This document shows, one piece after another, positions 55,392 through 64,000 of a DNA stretch of 64,000 nucleotides. Every line of letters starts with the position of its first letter. Within the stretch, counting starts at the first letter, position 1. The notes below the pieces were generated by a model that saw nothing but the letters and a program-made list of their open reading frames with translations, searched no databases and was not told where the DNA came from. Source of the stretch: Pseudomonadota bacterium (GTDB taxonomy: Bacteria > Pseudomonadota > Gammaproteobacteria > Burkholderiales > Rhodocyclaceae); the NCBI GenBank assembly GCA_018262195.1, contig JAGTRS010000004.1, positions 1-64,000 of the forward strand, in the 5' to 3' direction. A program made the translations under genes and the position numbers.

Positions 55392-57362
55392 TCAGAACTT
55401 GTAATTCAGGCGCAGGAAAATGTCGTTTTCCTTGAACGCGGCACCAATCGGGCCGGCGCGGAAGCGACCAAGGGGTTCCATGCCACCCAGACCGCGGGAA
55501 TAGGCCTGGTTCGGGTCACCCGAATAGAACCCTGAAGTAAACGGTGCAAACGGATTACAGGAGCGGCAGTCATCGAATTTCCAGTTATCGCGCCCGTCAG
55601 CAATCTTGTAGTTGGCACCGATGGTGATCTTCAAGTCGTTGGTGAAATTCCACTCCACTTGCGGGGCAATCGCTGTTGCCTTGGCACGGAAGTCATGCGC
55701 GAAGATGATCTGCGGGCTGACCGTTCCGTTCTTCATGAAGCCCTTGATCAACAGGGTGCCGATGAAGTTGTTTTCCCAGTCAGGCATGCCGACCGGGCCG
55801 AACTGCTCCTGCTTCCACTCGTGGTTGAAGATGTGCTGGTAGAACAACTGAGCCGAAATCAGCGTGGCCGAGGTCTCGCTGATGAGAGGAATGAAGGTCG
55901 GACGATCGACACCGATGACCGCACGGAACACATCATTCTTCGAGTACAACTGCTCACGCGCCGTGTTGGCGAACTCTTCGCCCTGCGTATAGGCCGCTTC
56001 CATCCGGACCGCAGCGCCCGCTGCCGGGATCTGGAAGTCCATCGAGCCGCCGACCAGATTGACGCGTGGGAACTCCATGTCGAAGGAGATCAGGTACGGC
56101 CAGGCGGTCTGGAAACCGCGACCATCGGCCGGAGCAAAGGAGCTGGTTGCACGCTTGCCGCCATGCAGCGAAGGCAATTGCGAACGGTAGGTCAGCGCAT
56201 TCAGCGAGAAGGAGAGGCCATTCATGGTCACGCCTTCATACTTGGCACCAAGCTGGGTATTGGACAGGCTCCAGTCCGGCAGGTTGACATCCTTCAGACC
56301 AATCTGGCCCGGTCCAAAGTTAGTTGCCAGCCAGGTATTTGCCGTACCAAGATTGGCGAAGTTGGCCACCGTACCGCCGTTGTCCCACAAGTTGGCCATG
56401 CCGCGGAAGAAGCAGCCCGCATCGAGAATGACGTTTGGCGTGCCGCACTGCCCCAGATTGTTCGGACGGAACTTGTCGAAGTTCCAGACAATCTGGAAGT
56501 TGCGGTCCTGCATCCAGTCACTGGCACCCATCCGATACTCGGCCTGGGCAATCCACATCGGGATGCGAATATCCGACAGTTCGTCATAAATGTTGTTGCG
56601 CGAGAAGTCGACCGGGTTGATCACGTCAAGCACGCGGAATAGATCGGTACGCCCCCAGACCACCTGCTGCTTACCAATCTTGACGAACAATTCCTTGCCA
56701 TCACCAAGACTGAAGGACTTCTTGGCATACAACTCGCGGATGAAATCGAGACGACTATTGAACTCAGGCATTTCAAGTTCGGACAGTTTCTTGTCACCGT
56801 AGCCACCAAAGTCTCGGCAGCCCCGACTGTCTACATCGCAAGGACGCACCGGCACAGCAAAACCTACGCCACCATCAGTCCCATGCCAACGGTCGCCTAG
56901 AACGCGCAAGCCTTCATTCGGGTTGTTCGGGTAGGTCGCAGGGAATCCGAGCAAGCCCCCCAGGGTTCCTTGCGTAGCCCCAGGATTACCGACACCCCAA
57001 GGCGCACTTACCACATTGCCGCCCAGGGTTGCCTGCGAGGTGATCGAGCCACCCGCATCCTTGCCGTACTCGCTGCTGTTCATGCGATACACGCCATCCC
57101 AGCTGCCGCGCAGGATGCCGTGGATACCCCAGCCATCGCCACCACGCTTGTCGAACTCGGCCTGCATGGTGTTGCGGAACTTGGCCAGGCCGGTGTGCTC
57201 GCGCTTGACGGTATGGTTCTCGTAGGTCAGGTCGACCTGCCAGGGCGAGGCATCCTCACCCATCGAAGGAAGTTCGCTACCCCACGCCTGTGTTGCGAAA
57301 CTCGCAGTCAGCGCTGCCGCAATCAGCGACAGGCGCCTTCCTTTATTTTGTGTTGTCTCCAT
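55392..57362 (-). CDS. DUF1302 outer-membrane beta-barrel protein
   Basis: The 656-residue protein has a signal peptide (RLSLIAAALTASFATQAWG) and alternating beta-barrel strands, ending FLRLNYKF with a terminal Phe, as outer-membrane proteins do. It carries the DUF1302 motifs LFVKIGKQQVVWGRTDLFRVLDVINPVDFSR and QAEYRMGASDWMQD. Two Cys-containing loops (RPCDVDSRGCRDFGG, then DDCRSCNPF) may be external. It is probably a channel for hydrophobic substrates, by association with the neighbouring DUF1329 and RND genes. Confidence 0.92.
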   Translation of the reverse strand: METTQNKGRRLSLIAAALTASFATQAWGSELPSMGEDASPWQVDLTYENHTVKREHTGLAKFRNTMQAEFDKRGGDGWGIHGILRGSWDGVYRMNSSEYGKDAGGSITSQATLGGNVVSAPWGVGNPGATQGTLGGLLGFPATYPNNPNEGLRVLGDRWHGTDGGVGFAVPVRPCDVDSRGCRDFGGYGDKKLSELEMPEFNSRLDFIRELYAKKSFSLGDGKELFVKIGKQQVVWGRTDLFRVLDVINPVDFSRNNIYDELSDIRIPMWIAQAEYRMGASDWMQDRNFQIVWNFDKFRPNNLGQCGTPNVILDAGCFFRGMANLWDNGGTVANFANLGTANTWLATNFGPGQIGLKDVNLPDWSLSNTQLGAKYEGVTMNGLSFSLNALTYRSQLPSLHGGKRATSSFAPADGRGFQTAWPYLISFDMEFPRVNLVGGSMDFQIPAAGAAVRMEAAYTQGEEFANTAREQLYSKNDVFRAVIGVDRPTFIPLISETSATLISAQLFYQHIFNHEWKQEQFGPVGMPDWENNFIGTLLIKGFMKNGTVSPQIIFAHDFRAKATAIAPQVEWNFTNDLKITIGANYKIADGRDNWKFDDCRSCNPFAPFTSGFYSGDPNQAYSRGLGGMEPLGRFRAGPIGAAFKENDIFLRLNYKF

Positions 57363-57430
57363 GGATCAAACCCCCAATGGTTTCGTGAATAAAAGTGTTT
57401 GCTGTTCCCCCGGTCTTCCGGAGTGTTATT

Positions 57431-57607
57431 AACCCGTGTTGCTCATCAGGCGGCCCTACGGGCCTGCACAAGCGCTGGCGGCCGCTTGGCGGCGCCTTGC
57501 CGCCGTCGCTCCGCGCCAATGGAACAACCATTGGCTTGTCACGCCGACATCAATCCGCTCACCAATCGCCTCGCCATCGTCTCGTGCCCTCATGAGCAAC
57601 CCGGGTT
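57431..57607. repeat. 177-bp inverted-repeat-bounded structured intergenic element
   Basis: A 16-base arm (57431-57446, AACCCGTGTTGCTCAT) is mirrored by 57592-57607 at 15 of 16 positions. The interior holds further perfect hairpins: GGCCC-TAC-GGGCC (about 57452-57464), and CCAATGG-AACAA-CCATTGG (about 57517-57535). The right arm ends on the first base of the RND stop codon. It fits either a small inverted-repeat element or a multibranched mRNA structure between the RND and DUF1302 genes. Confidence 0.7.
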
Positions 57608-59997
57608 CAATCGTTTTCCAGCACACCGTCTTCGTCGTAATGGACTGCGGTCACAAACTTGGGCTTGAAGACCACGCACCACGACGGCACGATCAGCACG
57701 GCGGCGATCGCATTGACGATGAGCATGAAAGAAAGGAGCACGGCGGCATCGGACTGGAAGCGCAGGTCGGACATGAAGATCCACATCACGACGCCGGCGA
57801 TCAGGGTGGCGGCCGTGAAACTCACCGCCGAGCCGGTCGTGGCGACCGCTTCGATGACCGCCTGCTTGATGTCGCCCAACTTGGCGAACTCTTCGCGAAT
57901 GCGGTCCATGAAATAGACCGCGTAGTCGATGCCGACGCCCACACCGACCGCGATGACCGGCACCGTGTTCACGTTGATGCCGATGTTCAGGGCGCCCATG
58001 TAGGCGTAGGTCATCAGCGTCGAGAACAGCATCGGCAGGATCATCAGCCAACCGGCATGCAGCGAGCTGTAATAGACCATGACAATGAGGAAGGCGAGGA
58101 TCATCACCGCCGGAATGATGATCATGTGGTCGGTGTGTAGCGCCTGGTTGCCAGCCGCCGTAACGCCGATGATGCCGCCGCCCAGTTCGATATGCAGGCC
58201 GGGCACTTCCTTCTCGATCAGTTTGATCCCCTCCTCGGCCAGCGCGACGACGCGGCTGATCGTGTCGGCCTGGTGGTCCTTGTAATAGAACACCATGTCG
58301 GCTTCGTTCTCGTCCGGCGTGATGAATTCCTTCAGGGCGCCGGGGATCGGGCTGGAGGCCATGTAGGCGAACATCAGGCCACCGATTTCATCCGCGTTAT
58401 CGGGCAACTGCATCCAGCGCGGGTCATCGTTGTGGGTGAGCTTGTTGACCACTCGGACGACGCCGGGCAGCGCCTTGGTGCCGCCCAGTGTCGGATCGGA
58501 GAGCATGTGCGCCTGGAAACGCTCGATGGCTGCCATGACTTCCGGACGCTTGATGCCGCCCTTGTCGTCAGTGCGGGCCACAACGTGCAGTTCCTCGGAC
58601 CCCGGGAAACGGGTGTTGATCGCCTTGGTCGAGATGTTGTAATCGTGGTCGCGATGGAGCAGCGGCGAGCCGGGCTCAGATTCGCCGAGCTGAACCTTGC
58701 CAACCAGATAGCTGCCGCCAATGGCCCCAATCAGGGTCAGGATCAGGATGGAGCGGGCCCCGCCTTCGGTGCCGCCAGTCAGCGACATGGCCTTGCCGAG
58801 GAAGTTGCGCATCCATTCGTTGCCGTTTTCGTGGTTCTTCGGCGCCGGCAGGACGGTCAGTGCCAGCGGCACCATGAAATGCACCGTGAAGATGACCGAG
58901 AAGCCCCAGAAGCCGGCAGCAATACCCAGCTTGTGGTTGAACGGAGCAGCACCGAGCACCAGCACGGCGATACCCACCGCATCGACGATGATGGCCAGCG
59001 AACCGGGACGGAACAGGGCATCCAGCGCATTGCGGGCGGCCTTCTTGCCGTCGTGCACGATGGCCAGTTCCTCGTAGTAGCGAACGACGAGCTGGACGCC
59101 ATGCGAGGTAGCGCGGGCCGCGATCAGGAAGGGAATCGGCAGCGACAGCGGCTCGAGGTTGATGCCCATCACCGCCATGAAGCCGAGGCCCCAGATCGAA
59201 GACAGCGCGATGCCGAGCAGCGGCAGGGCAATACCGTAGAAACGACGGAAGTAGATGATCAGCAGCGTCGCCAGCAGGACCAGGGTATAGGCCATGATCT
59301 CGACGATCTGGTTCAGGTAGGTGTAAACCCAGCCGGTCAGCACCGGATTGCCGGTCACGTAGATCTGGTGGCCCGGCTTGGCCAGCGTCTTGCGGACTTC
59401 CTGCAGCGCGGCAAAGGTGGTCGGATAGTCGATGTCGCCTTCGTTGAGCTGGGCCTTGATCAGCGCCGCCTTCATGTCCGGCGAGACGAGCAAGCCGTAG
59501 ATGGTCGGGTTGGCGATGACGTCCTTCTTCAACTGCTCCAGTTCGGCGACCGTACGGGTCGGCTTGAGCGGGTCATAGTAGGACTCGGAGGCGAAGCCGC
59601 CTTGGTCGTCGAGGAAGACCTTGCGCGCCGTACGGTGCGTCAGGCTGCTGACCAGGTTGTGGTTCACGCCCGGCAGGTTGTCGACACCCTGCGTGGCCTC
59701 GTGAATCAGCTTCAGGGTTTCATCATTGAAAATGGTGCCCTGCTCGACCTCGACCGACATGACGAGCATGTTGGCGCCGCCGAAATTCTCCTTCAGGCGG
59801 TTGTAGACCTTGATGTAGCCATGGTTCTGCGGCAGGAGGTCAGAAAAGTCGGTGAAGATGCGCAGCTTGGGCAGCGCCATCCCGAACAGGAGGGTCACTG
59901 CGAGAACCAGCGACAGGACAATCTTCGGATTGCGAAAGATCCATTCCTCGCCGGTATGCAGGCGATGGGTAATGGAATGACGGATTTTGCTCACCAT
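57607..59997 (-). CDS. MMPL/RND-family lipid exporter-like protein
   Basis: The 796-residue inner-membrane protein has two repeats of six helices with sterol-sensing-like cores, and FTDFSDLLPQNHGYIKVYNRLKENFGG in the first periplasmic loop. The proton-relay type helices carry GVGVGIDYAVYFMDRI. This half-length RND type, distinct from drug pumps, is the standard partner of DUF1302/DUF1329/YCF48. Direction and cargo are unknown. It follows YCF48 by 20 bases. Confidence 0.9.
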   Translation of the reverse strand: MVSKIRHSITHRLHTGEEWIFRNPKIVLSLVLAVTLLFGMALPKLRIFTDFSDLLPQNHGYIKVYNRLKENFGGANMLVMSVEVEQGTIFNDETLKLIHEATQGVDNLPGVNHNLVSSLTHRTARKVFLDDQGGFASESYYDPLKPTRTVAELEQLKKDVIANPTIYGLLVSPDMKAALIKAQLNEGDIDYPTTFAALQEVRKTLAKPGHQIYVTGNPVLTGWVYTYLNQIVEIMAYTLVLLATLLIIYFRRFYGIALPLLGIALSSIWGLGFMAVMGINLEPLSLPIPFLIAARATSHGVQLVVRYYEELAIVHDGKKAARNALDALFRPGSLAIIVDAVGIAVLVLGAAPFNHKLGIAAGFWGFSVIFTVHFMVPLALTVLPAPKNHENGNEWMRNFLGKAMSLTGGTEGGARSILILTLIGAIGGSYLVGKVQLGESEPGSPLLHRDHDYNISTKAINTRFPGSEELHVVARTDDKGGIKRPEVMAAIERFQAHMLSDPTLGGTKALPGVVRVVNKLTHNDDPRWMQLPDNADEIGGLMFAYMASSPIPGALKEFITPDENEADMVFYYKDHQADTISRVVALAEEGIKLIEKEVPGLHIELGGGIIGVTAAGNQALHTDHMIIIPAVMILAFLIVMVYYSSLHAGWLMILPMLFSTLMTYAYMGALNIGINVNTVPVIAVGVGVGIDYAVYFMDRIREEFAKLGDIKQAVIEAVATTGSAVSFTAATLIAGVVMWIFMSDLRFQSDAAVLLSFMLIVNAIAAVLIVPSWCVVFKPKFVTAVHYDEDGVLEND

Positions 59998-60017
59998 GGT
60001 GTTGCTCGCTCCCTGGT

Positions 60018-60983
60018 CTATTTATTGTTCGCGGTGCCGACGGCACGCAGCAGGCCGCCAGGGCCACCGATGACGATGGCCGCCTGGCCCGGCAGGGAAG
60101 CGCCGCCGCCGAGGAACATCGGCAGCGGATCCGGATAGGGAACATTGCGCCAGCTGTCGCCTTCGAGGCGAGCCACAACACCGCCGTTGCCGACGGCAAA
60201 CGGCACGCCGTCATGCATGAACAGACGATTCAGCGACGCTTGCGTGGCATTGACCTGCTTTTGCCAGGTCTGCCCGCCGTCGCGGGTATGCATCATCTGA
60301 CCGGCAATACCACTCACCCAGCCTTCGCGGGCATCACGAAACAGGGCGGCATAGGGATAGAAATCGCCCGGAATCTTCGGGCCTTTCTTCCAGGATGCGC
60401 CGCCATCATCGGAGATCACGGTAATGCCGAACTCACCCAAGGCTATGGCACGCTTGCCATCGACAAACTGGATGGTGGTGATCTGGGTATCCTCACCGAG
60501 ATCGGTGGTTTGCCAGGTCTTGCCCTGATCCGGACTGCCGGCGATGACCGCGTTGGTGCCGGCCACCCACCAGCCGCCCTGCGGGCTGCAGGCAATCGCC
60601 AGCGGCGTGCGCGGCTGCTCCAGCCTGACCGACTGCCAGTTCTTTCCTTCAGCATCGGCCGACCAGATCTTGCGGTAGTGATCGATGGCGACAAAAGTCT
60701 TGTCGGGACAGACGGCGATATCGACCAGCGAAGTCTGGCCGAGCGGCTGGCGCTTCCAGGTTGCGCCCTTGTCGGTGGATACCAGAGCCACACCGCTCTG
60801 CGTCCCGACGACGACAACCTGGCCGTTACTGGCAATAGCCTGACTGATGTCATAGCGACGAACCGAACGCTCGCGTTCGGCGGCAATACCTGACATGTCT
60901 GGCGCCTGCGTGCAGGCCGACAAAAACAGGCCTGCCGCAGCCAAGCCCAGCGGCAATTGTCGTATGGCAGAAATCCGCCCCAT
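60018..60983 (-). CDS. YCF48-like beta-propeller lipoprotein
   Basis: A 321-residue lipoprotein (lipobox FLSAC, Cys24) with repeated YCF48-like/BNR propeller blades: STDKGATWKRQPLG, GSPDQGKTWQTTDLG, SDDGGASWKKGPK and TRDGGQTWQKQVN. It is probably an assembly or scaffold factor of the RND–DUF1302–DUF1329 envelope system. A strong GGAGGAGG sits upstream of ATG 60983. It is the first gene of this envelope operon. Confidence 0.93.
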   Translation of the reverse strand: MGRISAIRQLPLGLAAAGLFLSACTQAPDMSGIAAERERSVRRYDISQAIASNGQVVVVGTQSGVALVSTDKGATWKRQPLGQTSLVDIAVCPDKTFVAIDHYRKIWSADAEGKNWQSVRLEQPRTPLAIACSPQGGWWVAGTNAVIAGSPDQGKTWQTTDLGEDTQITTIQFVDGKRAIALGEFGITVISDDGGASWKKGPKIPGDFYPYAALFRDAREGWVSGIAGQMMHTRDGGQTWQKQVNATQASLNRLFMHDGVPFAVGNGGVVARLEGDSWRNVPYPDPLPMFLGGGASLPGQAAIVIGGPGGLLRAVGTANNK

Positions 60984-61098
60984 AAAACCTCCTCCTTACC
61001 GAGTCGCCGTTGTTGCGGCACACCCTTGATTTGCTCCGGTTTTCACTTCTTCCGGGATTTCTGTGCATCCCGTGAATTGCGAAAAATCTCGATATTTT

Positions 61099-61144
61099 TT
61101 ATTGGCTCAATAATGGCCGATAGCGGCCAATACCGTCCAATACC
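61099..61144. promoter_or_regulatory. Cluster of palindromes upstream of the YCF48 operon
   Basis: TTATTG-GCT-CAATAA (61099-61113) is a perfect palindrome, followed at once by TGGCCG-ATAG-CGGCCA (61114-61129). Then CCAATACC is repeated directly at 61127-61134 and 61137-61144, an 11-base period with an AT-rich flank. They lie between the tautomerase stop and the YCF48 start, about 115-160 bases before the latter, and look like regulator binding sites. No regulator gene for this operon lies in the window. Confidence 0.55.
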
Positions 61145-61232
61145 ATTTGATGCTGTTTTTAATACCCGCCAGGTATCGCCATAACGAGACCCGAACGGGC
61201 AGAATGGTCGCCTGCCCGTTCAGGCCGACTGA

Positions 61233-61424
61233 CTAGCGCCCCAGGTCTTTTGCGGTCTTGCCGCCGATCCCCCACTGGGCCTTGGGCACGTCCTGTATCC
61301 AGACCCGGGTGTTTTCCAGCGGGGCACCCAGCGCCTCGGACATCGCGGCACTGACCTTTTCGATCAGCAGTTTTTTCTGCTCGTCGGTACGACCTTCAAT
61401 CAGGTAAATCTGGGCAAAAGGCAC
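61233..61424 (-). CDS. 4-oxalocrotonate tautomerase
   Basis: A 63-residue enzyme of the meta-cleavage pathway (XylH/DmpI type) that isomerises 2-hydroxymuconate. GTG 61424, with GAGGAG six bases upstream, puts Pro directly after the initiator; that Pro becomes the catalytic N terminus (PFAQIYLIEGR). The longer frame to 61442 would bury it. An Arg (ENTRVWIQDV) is also conserved. It lies ten bases after the decarboxylase stop. Confidence 0.93.
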   Translation of the reverse strand: MPFAQIYLIEGRTDEQKKLLIEKVSAAMSEALGAPLENTRVWIQDVPKAQWGIGGKTAKDLGR

Positions 61425-61434
61425 GGCGGTCTCC

Positions 61435-62223
61435 TCAGGCAAATTTGACGCTGACGCTACCCAGGGACTGGATGCGCAGATTGACGTGATCGCCCGCCGC
61501 GACAGAGACCGCTTCGGTCACGCCGCCAGACAGGATCATCGTGCCGGCCGGAATTTCCTCGCCGCGAGCGCCGAGGTGATTGGCCAGCATGGCAATGGCT
61601 GCGGCAGGATGACCGAGCACGGCTGCGCCGGCGCCGATGGCCACGGCCTGGCCGTTCTTTTCCATGACCACACCGAGCGTGCGCAGATCGAGGTCGGCGA
61701 CGGGAACCGCCATGCCGCCCAGCACGTAGCGCGACGACGAACAGTTGTCAGCGATAACGCTCTTCAGGTCGAACTTGAAGTCGCGGTAGCGCGAGTCGAT
61801 GACCTCGATCCCGGCCATCACGAAATCGGTGGCAGCCAGCACGGCACCCACATGGCAACCAGGGCCCTTGAGCGCCTTCTTCAGCACGAAGACGATTTCC
61901 GGCTCGACCTTCGGGTGGATCAGTTCCTTGATTTTCACCTCGCCGCCATCCGGCACTGTGAAGTAGTCGACCAGGAAACCGAAGCACGGGGTTTCGACGC
62001 CCATCTGCTTCATCTTGGCGTGCGAGGTCAGACCACACTTCAGGCCGACGACGCGATTGCCGCGCGCCAGCTTGCGGCGCAGGATTTCGTTCTGGATGGC
62101 GTAGGCATCATCCCAGTCCATCTCGGGATGGGCATCGGTGATCTTGACGACGTCGTGCGCCTGCAGTTCGGCGTTCTCGAGCAGTTCAGCCAGTTGGCCG
62201 ATCGTTTGTTGACTCAGCTTCAT
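61435..62223 (-). CDS. 4-oxalocrotonate decarboxylase
   Basis: The 262-residue protein belongs to the hydratase/decarboxylase family of meta-cleavage pathways. [60 protein letters not shown] match the decarboxylase (XylI/DmpH) branch better than the hydratase branch. It converts 4-oxalocrotonate to 2-oxopent-4-enoate with release of carbon dioxide. Its start overlaps the aldolase stop by four bases. The hydratase gene is expected beyond the window. Confidence 0.9.
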   Translation of the reverse strand: MKLSQQTIGQLAELLENAELQAHDVVKITDAHPEMDWDDAYAIQNEILRRKLARGNRVVGLKCGLTSHAKMKQMGVETPCFGFLVDYFTVPDGGEVKIKELIHPKVEPEIVFVLKKALKGPGCHVGAVLAATDFVMAGIEVIDSRYRDFKFDLKSVIADNCSSSRYVLGGMAVPVADLDLRTLGVVMEKNGQAVAIGAGAAVLGHPAAAIAMLANHLGARGEEIPAGTMILSGGVTEAVSVAAGDHVNLRIQSLGSVSVKFA

Positions 62224-63251
62224 GCTAGCAGCCCTCTTTCTCTCGCCATCGTAATGGCGGTGTCTTCAATCATGTCTTCCTGCCCACCGACCATGCCGCG
62301 ACGACCCAGTTCGACAAGGATTTCGCGGGCCGGCACGCCGTACTTGGCGGAAGCCCGTTTGGCAAACAGCAGGAAGGAGCCATAGACGCCGGCGTAGCCA
62401 AGGGTCAGCGCATCGCGGTCGATGCGGATCGGGAAGTCCATCATCGGCACGACCAGATCTTCGGCCACGTCGGTGATTTTGGCGACATCAACCCCTGTCT
62501 CGATCCCCATCAGGCTGCACACGGCGATCAGCACTTCCATCGGCGTATTGCCTGCCCCGGCACCGAGGCCAGCGGCTGCGGCATCGATCCGGTTGGCACC
62601 GACTTCGATGGCGGCGATGGAGTTGGCCACACCCATGGCCAGGTTGTGGTGACCGTGGAAGCCGAGTTCGGTTTCCGGCTTCAATGCGGCCCGCACGGCA
62701 CCCAGGCGTTCCTTCACGCCTTCCGGCAGCAGGTGACCGGCCGAGTCGGTGACGTAGATACAGTTGGCGCCGTAGGACTCCATCAGCTTGGCCTGCTTGA
62801 CCAAGCCTTCGGCGCTGTTCATGTGGGCCATCATCAGGAAGCCGACGGTATCCATCTCCAGCTTGCGGGCCATGGTGATGTGCTGTTCGGAGACATCGGC
62901 CTCCGTGCAGTGGGTGGCAACCCGGATGGTGTTGACGCCAAGGTCACGCGCCATCTTCAGGTGATCGACGGTCCCGATGCCGGGCAGCAGCAGGGCAGAA
63001 ACCTTGGCTCGCTTCATTTTCGGAATCACCGTGCCGAGGTATTCCTCGTCGGTATGCGCCGGGAAACCATAGTTGACCGAGGAGCCACCGAGGCCATCGC
63101 CGTGGGTGACTTCTATCAGGGGGATGCCGGCTTCGTCGAGGCCGGTGGCGATGCTGACCATCTGGTCGAGAGTCATCAGGTGACGCTTGGGATGCATGCC
63201 ATCCCGCAGGGTCATGTCATGGACGGTAATTTTTTTGCCGCGTAGGGTCAT
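62220..63251 (-). CDS. 4-hydroxy-2-oxovalerate aldolase
   Basis: This aldolase splits 4-hydroxy-2-oxovalerate to pyruvate and acetaldehyde, and passes the aldehyde to the neighbouring dehydrogenase through a channel. The 343-residue product has the DRE-TIM motif [33 protein letters not shown] and [14 protein letters not shown] metal-site segments. ATG 63251 is chosen; the frame opens earlier. It starts 16 bases after the acetaldehyde dehydrogenase stop. Confidence 0.95.
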   Translation of the reverse strand: MTLRGKKITVHDMTLRDGMHPKRHLMTLDQMVSIATGLDEAGIPLIEVTHGDGLGGSSVNYGFPAHTDEEYLGTVIPKMKRAKVSALLLPGIGTVDHLKMARDLGVNTIRVATHCTEADVSEQHITMARKLEMDTVGFLMMAHMNSAEGLVKQAKLMESYGANCIYVTDSAGHLLPEGVKERLGAVRAALKPETELGFHGHHNLAMGVANSIAAIEVGANRIDAAAAGLGAGAGNTPMEVLIAVCSLMGIETGVDVAKITDVAEDLVVPMMDFPIRIDRDALTLGYAGVYGSFLLFAKRASAKYGVPAREILVELGRRGMVGGQEDMIEDTAITMARERGLLA

Positions 63252-63267
63252 TTTTTTCTCCAGTTCC

Positions 63268-64000
63268 TTAGGCAACCACGGGCTCGAGCTTGAGCGTGCC
63301 ATTGATCATTTCTTCGGCGAACATCTCGGCGGTGCGGGCACCGGCGGCAGTCATGATGTCGAGGTTGCCGGCGTAGGTCGGCAGGAAGTCGCCGAGGCCG
63401 GTGACTTCCATGTAGACGGAGACACGGTTGCCATCGAAAACCGGGCCGTTGACCAGGCGATAGCCCGGAACGTACTTCTGGACTTCCTTGATCATGGCGT
63501 GCATGGATTCGGTGATCTTTTGCTGATCCGGGGCTGTTTCGGTCAGGCAGTGCACGGTGTCGCGCATGACGAGCGGCGGTTCGGCCGGATTGATGATGAT
63601 GATGGCCTTGCCCTTCTTGGCACCACCGACCTTTTCCACTGCACCGGCGGTAGTGCGGGTGAATTCGTCGATGTTCTTGCGGGTGCCGGGACCGGCCGAC
63701 TTGGAAGAAACAGTGGCGACGATTTCGCCGTAGGCGACCGGCTGGACGCGGGAAACGGCAGCGACCATGGGGATGGTGGCCTGGCCACCGCAGGTGACCA
63801 TGTTGACGTTCATTTCACGGCGACCGACATGTTCCTTGAGATTGACCGGCGGCACGCAGTAGGGGCCGATGGCGGCCGGCGTCAGGTCGATCATCAGGAC
63901 ACCGAGGGCGTTGAGCTTGCGGCTGTTCTCGGCGTGAACGTAGGCCGACGTCGCGTCGAAGGCGATCTGGACGTTGTCGGCGAGAACGTGGGGCAGGAAA
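63268..64000 (-). CDS. Acetaldehyde dehydrogenase (acylating), partial
   Basis: The gene runs off the right edge; 244 codons of the C-terminal part are present. It shows [21 protein letters not shown] with the catalytic Cys and [29 protein letters not shown] and [11 protein letters not shown] segments follow. The enzyme turns acetaldehyde to acetyl-CoA with NAD and CoA as the partner of the aldolase next to it. The N-terminal NAD-binding part is outside the window. Confidence 0.94.
   Translation of the reverse strand, partial: FLPHVLADNVQIAFDATSAYVHAENSRKLNALGVLMIDLTPAAIGPYCVPPVNLKEHVGRREMNVNMVTCGGQATIPMVAAVSRVQPVAYGEIVATVSSKSAGPGTRKNIDEFTRTTAGAVEKVGGAKKGKAIIIINPAEPPLVMRDTVHCLTETAPDQQKITESMHAMIKEVQKYVPGYRLVNGPVFDGNRVSVYMEVTGLGDFLPTYAGNLDIMTAAGARTAEMFAEEMINGTLKLEPVVA

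Noticed and set aside
58192-60138. 648-codon plus-strand frame opposite the MMPL/RND gene
   Set aside because: Long antisense frame produced by high GC; the minus-strand RND protein has clear family motifs.

Overview
The window looks like a chromosome segment of a GC-rich betaproteobacterium, most likely of the Rhodocyclales (Dechloromonas/Azonexus/Azoarcus-like). This is inferred from gene orders tRNA-Gln–prs–rplY–pth–ychF and ribBA–ribH–nusB–thiL–pgpA, a sigma54/NtrC-controlled glnA, many cyclic-di-GMP proteins and a meta-cleavage lower pathway for aromatic compounds. No search could be run, so the taxon is an inference.

Layout. 1-3567: tRNA-Gln and the housekeeping genes prs, rplY, pth and ychF. 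3548-13771: an integrative element inserted in the 3' end of ychF. It is bounded by a 21-bp imperfect direct repeat (19/21) that recreates the ychF stop region at both ends, with pairs of 12-bp-spaced GGGGGCA motifs just inside each end. It carries a P4-type integrase, an AlpA-like HTH protein, a hexamer repeat array, a putative HUH Rep-like protein coupled to a WYL regulator, a divergent beta-CASP metallo-beta-lactamase nuclease, an MBOAT plus SGNH acyltransferase pair and a PD-(D/E)XK nuclease. 13815-22170: a PAS-GGDEF-EAL protein, a membrane SpeE-like protein, YceI, the riboflavin/NusB/ThiL/PgpA operon, a solitary HicA-like gene and tRNA-Arg. 22274-34451: an HDOD protein, an NlpC/P60 lipoprotein, succinate-semialdehyde dehydrogenase, a binding-protein/PAS/GGDEF sensor, a DUF350–SPFH–DUF4178–47-residue-peptide operon, and an EAL protein overlapping an HD-GYP protein.

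34470-46262: coaX, birA, ntrC and ntrB on the minus strand, an RND efflux pair on the plus strand, then a DUF4124 protein and glnA on the minus strand. glnA has a well-matched sigma54 promoter and two NtrC sites 31 bp apart, so the ntrBC pair in the same window probably controls it. A CDF cation transporter follows. 46310-50757: rhodanese, nadA, an EEP-family phosphodiesterase, clsB and gluQ. 50916-53931: a PilZ/STAS-like protein, a PAS-GGDEF protein and leuB.

54053-64000 (minus strand): a partial acylating acetaldehyde dehydrogenase, 4-hydroxy-2-oxovalerate aldolase, 4-oxalocrotonate decarboxylase and 4-oxalocrotonate tautomerase. These are followed by YCF48-like, MMPL/RND, DUF1302 and DUF1329 genes, an envelope system that often accompanies hydrophobic-substrate catabolism. 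A palindrome-rich region separates the catabolic genes from the envelope genes, and a long inverted-repeat structure lies between the RND and DUF1302 genes.

The most plausible undescribed system is the ychF-targeted element and its WYL / beta-CASP / PD-(D/E)XK / MBOAT-SGNH cargo, which has the make-up of a phage-defence or surface-modification island.
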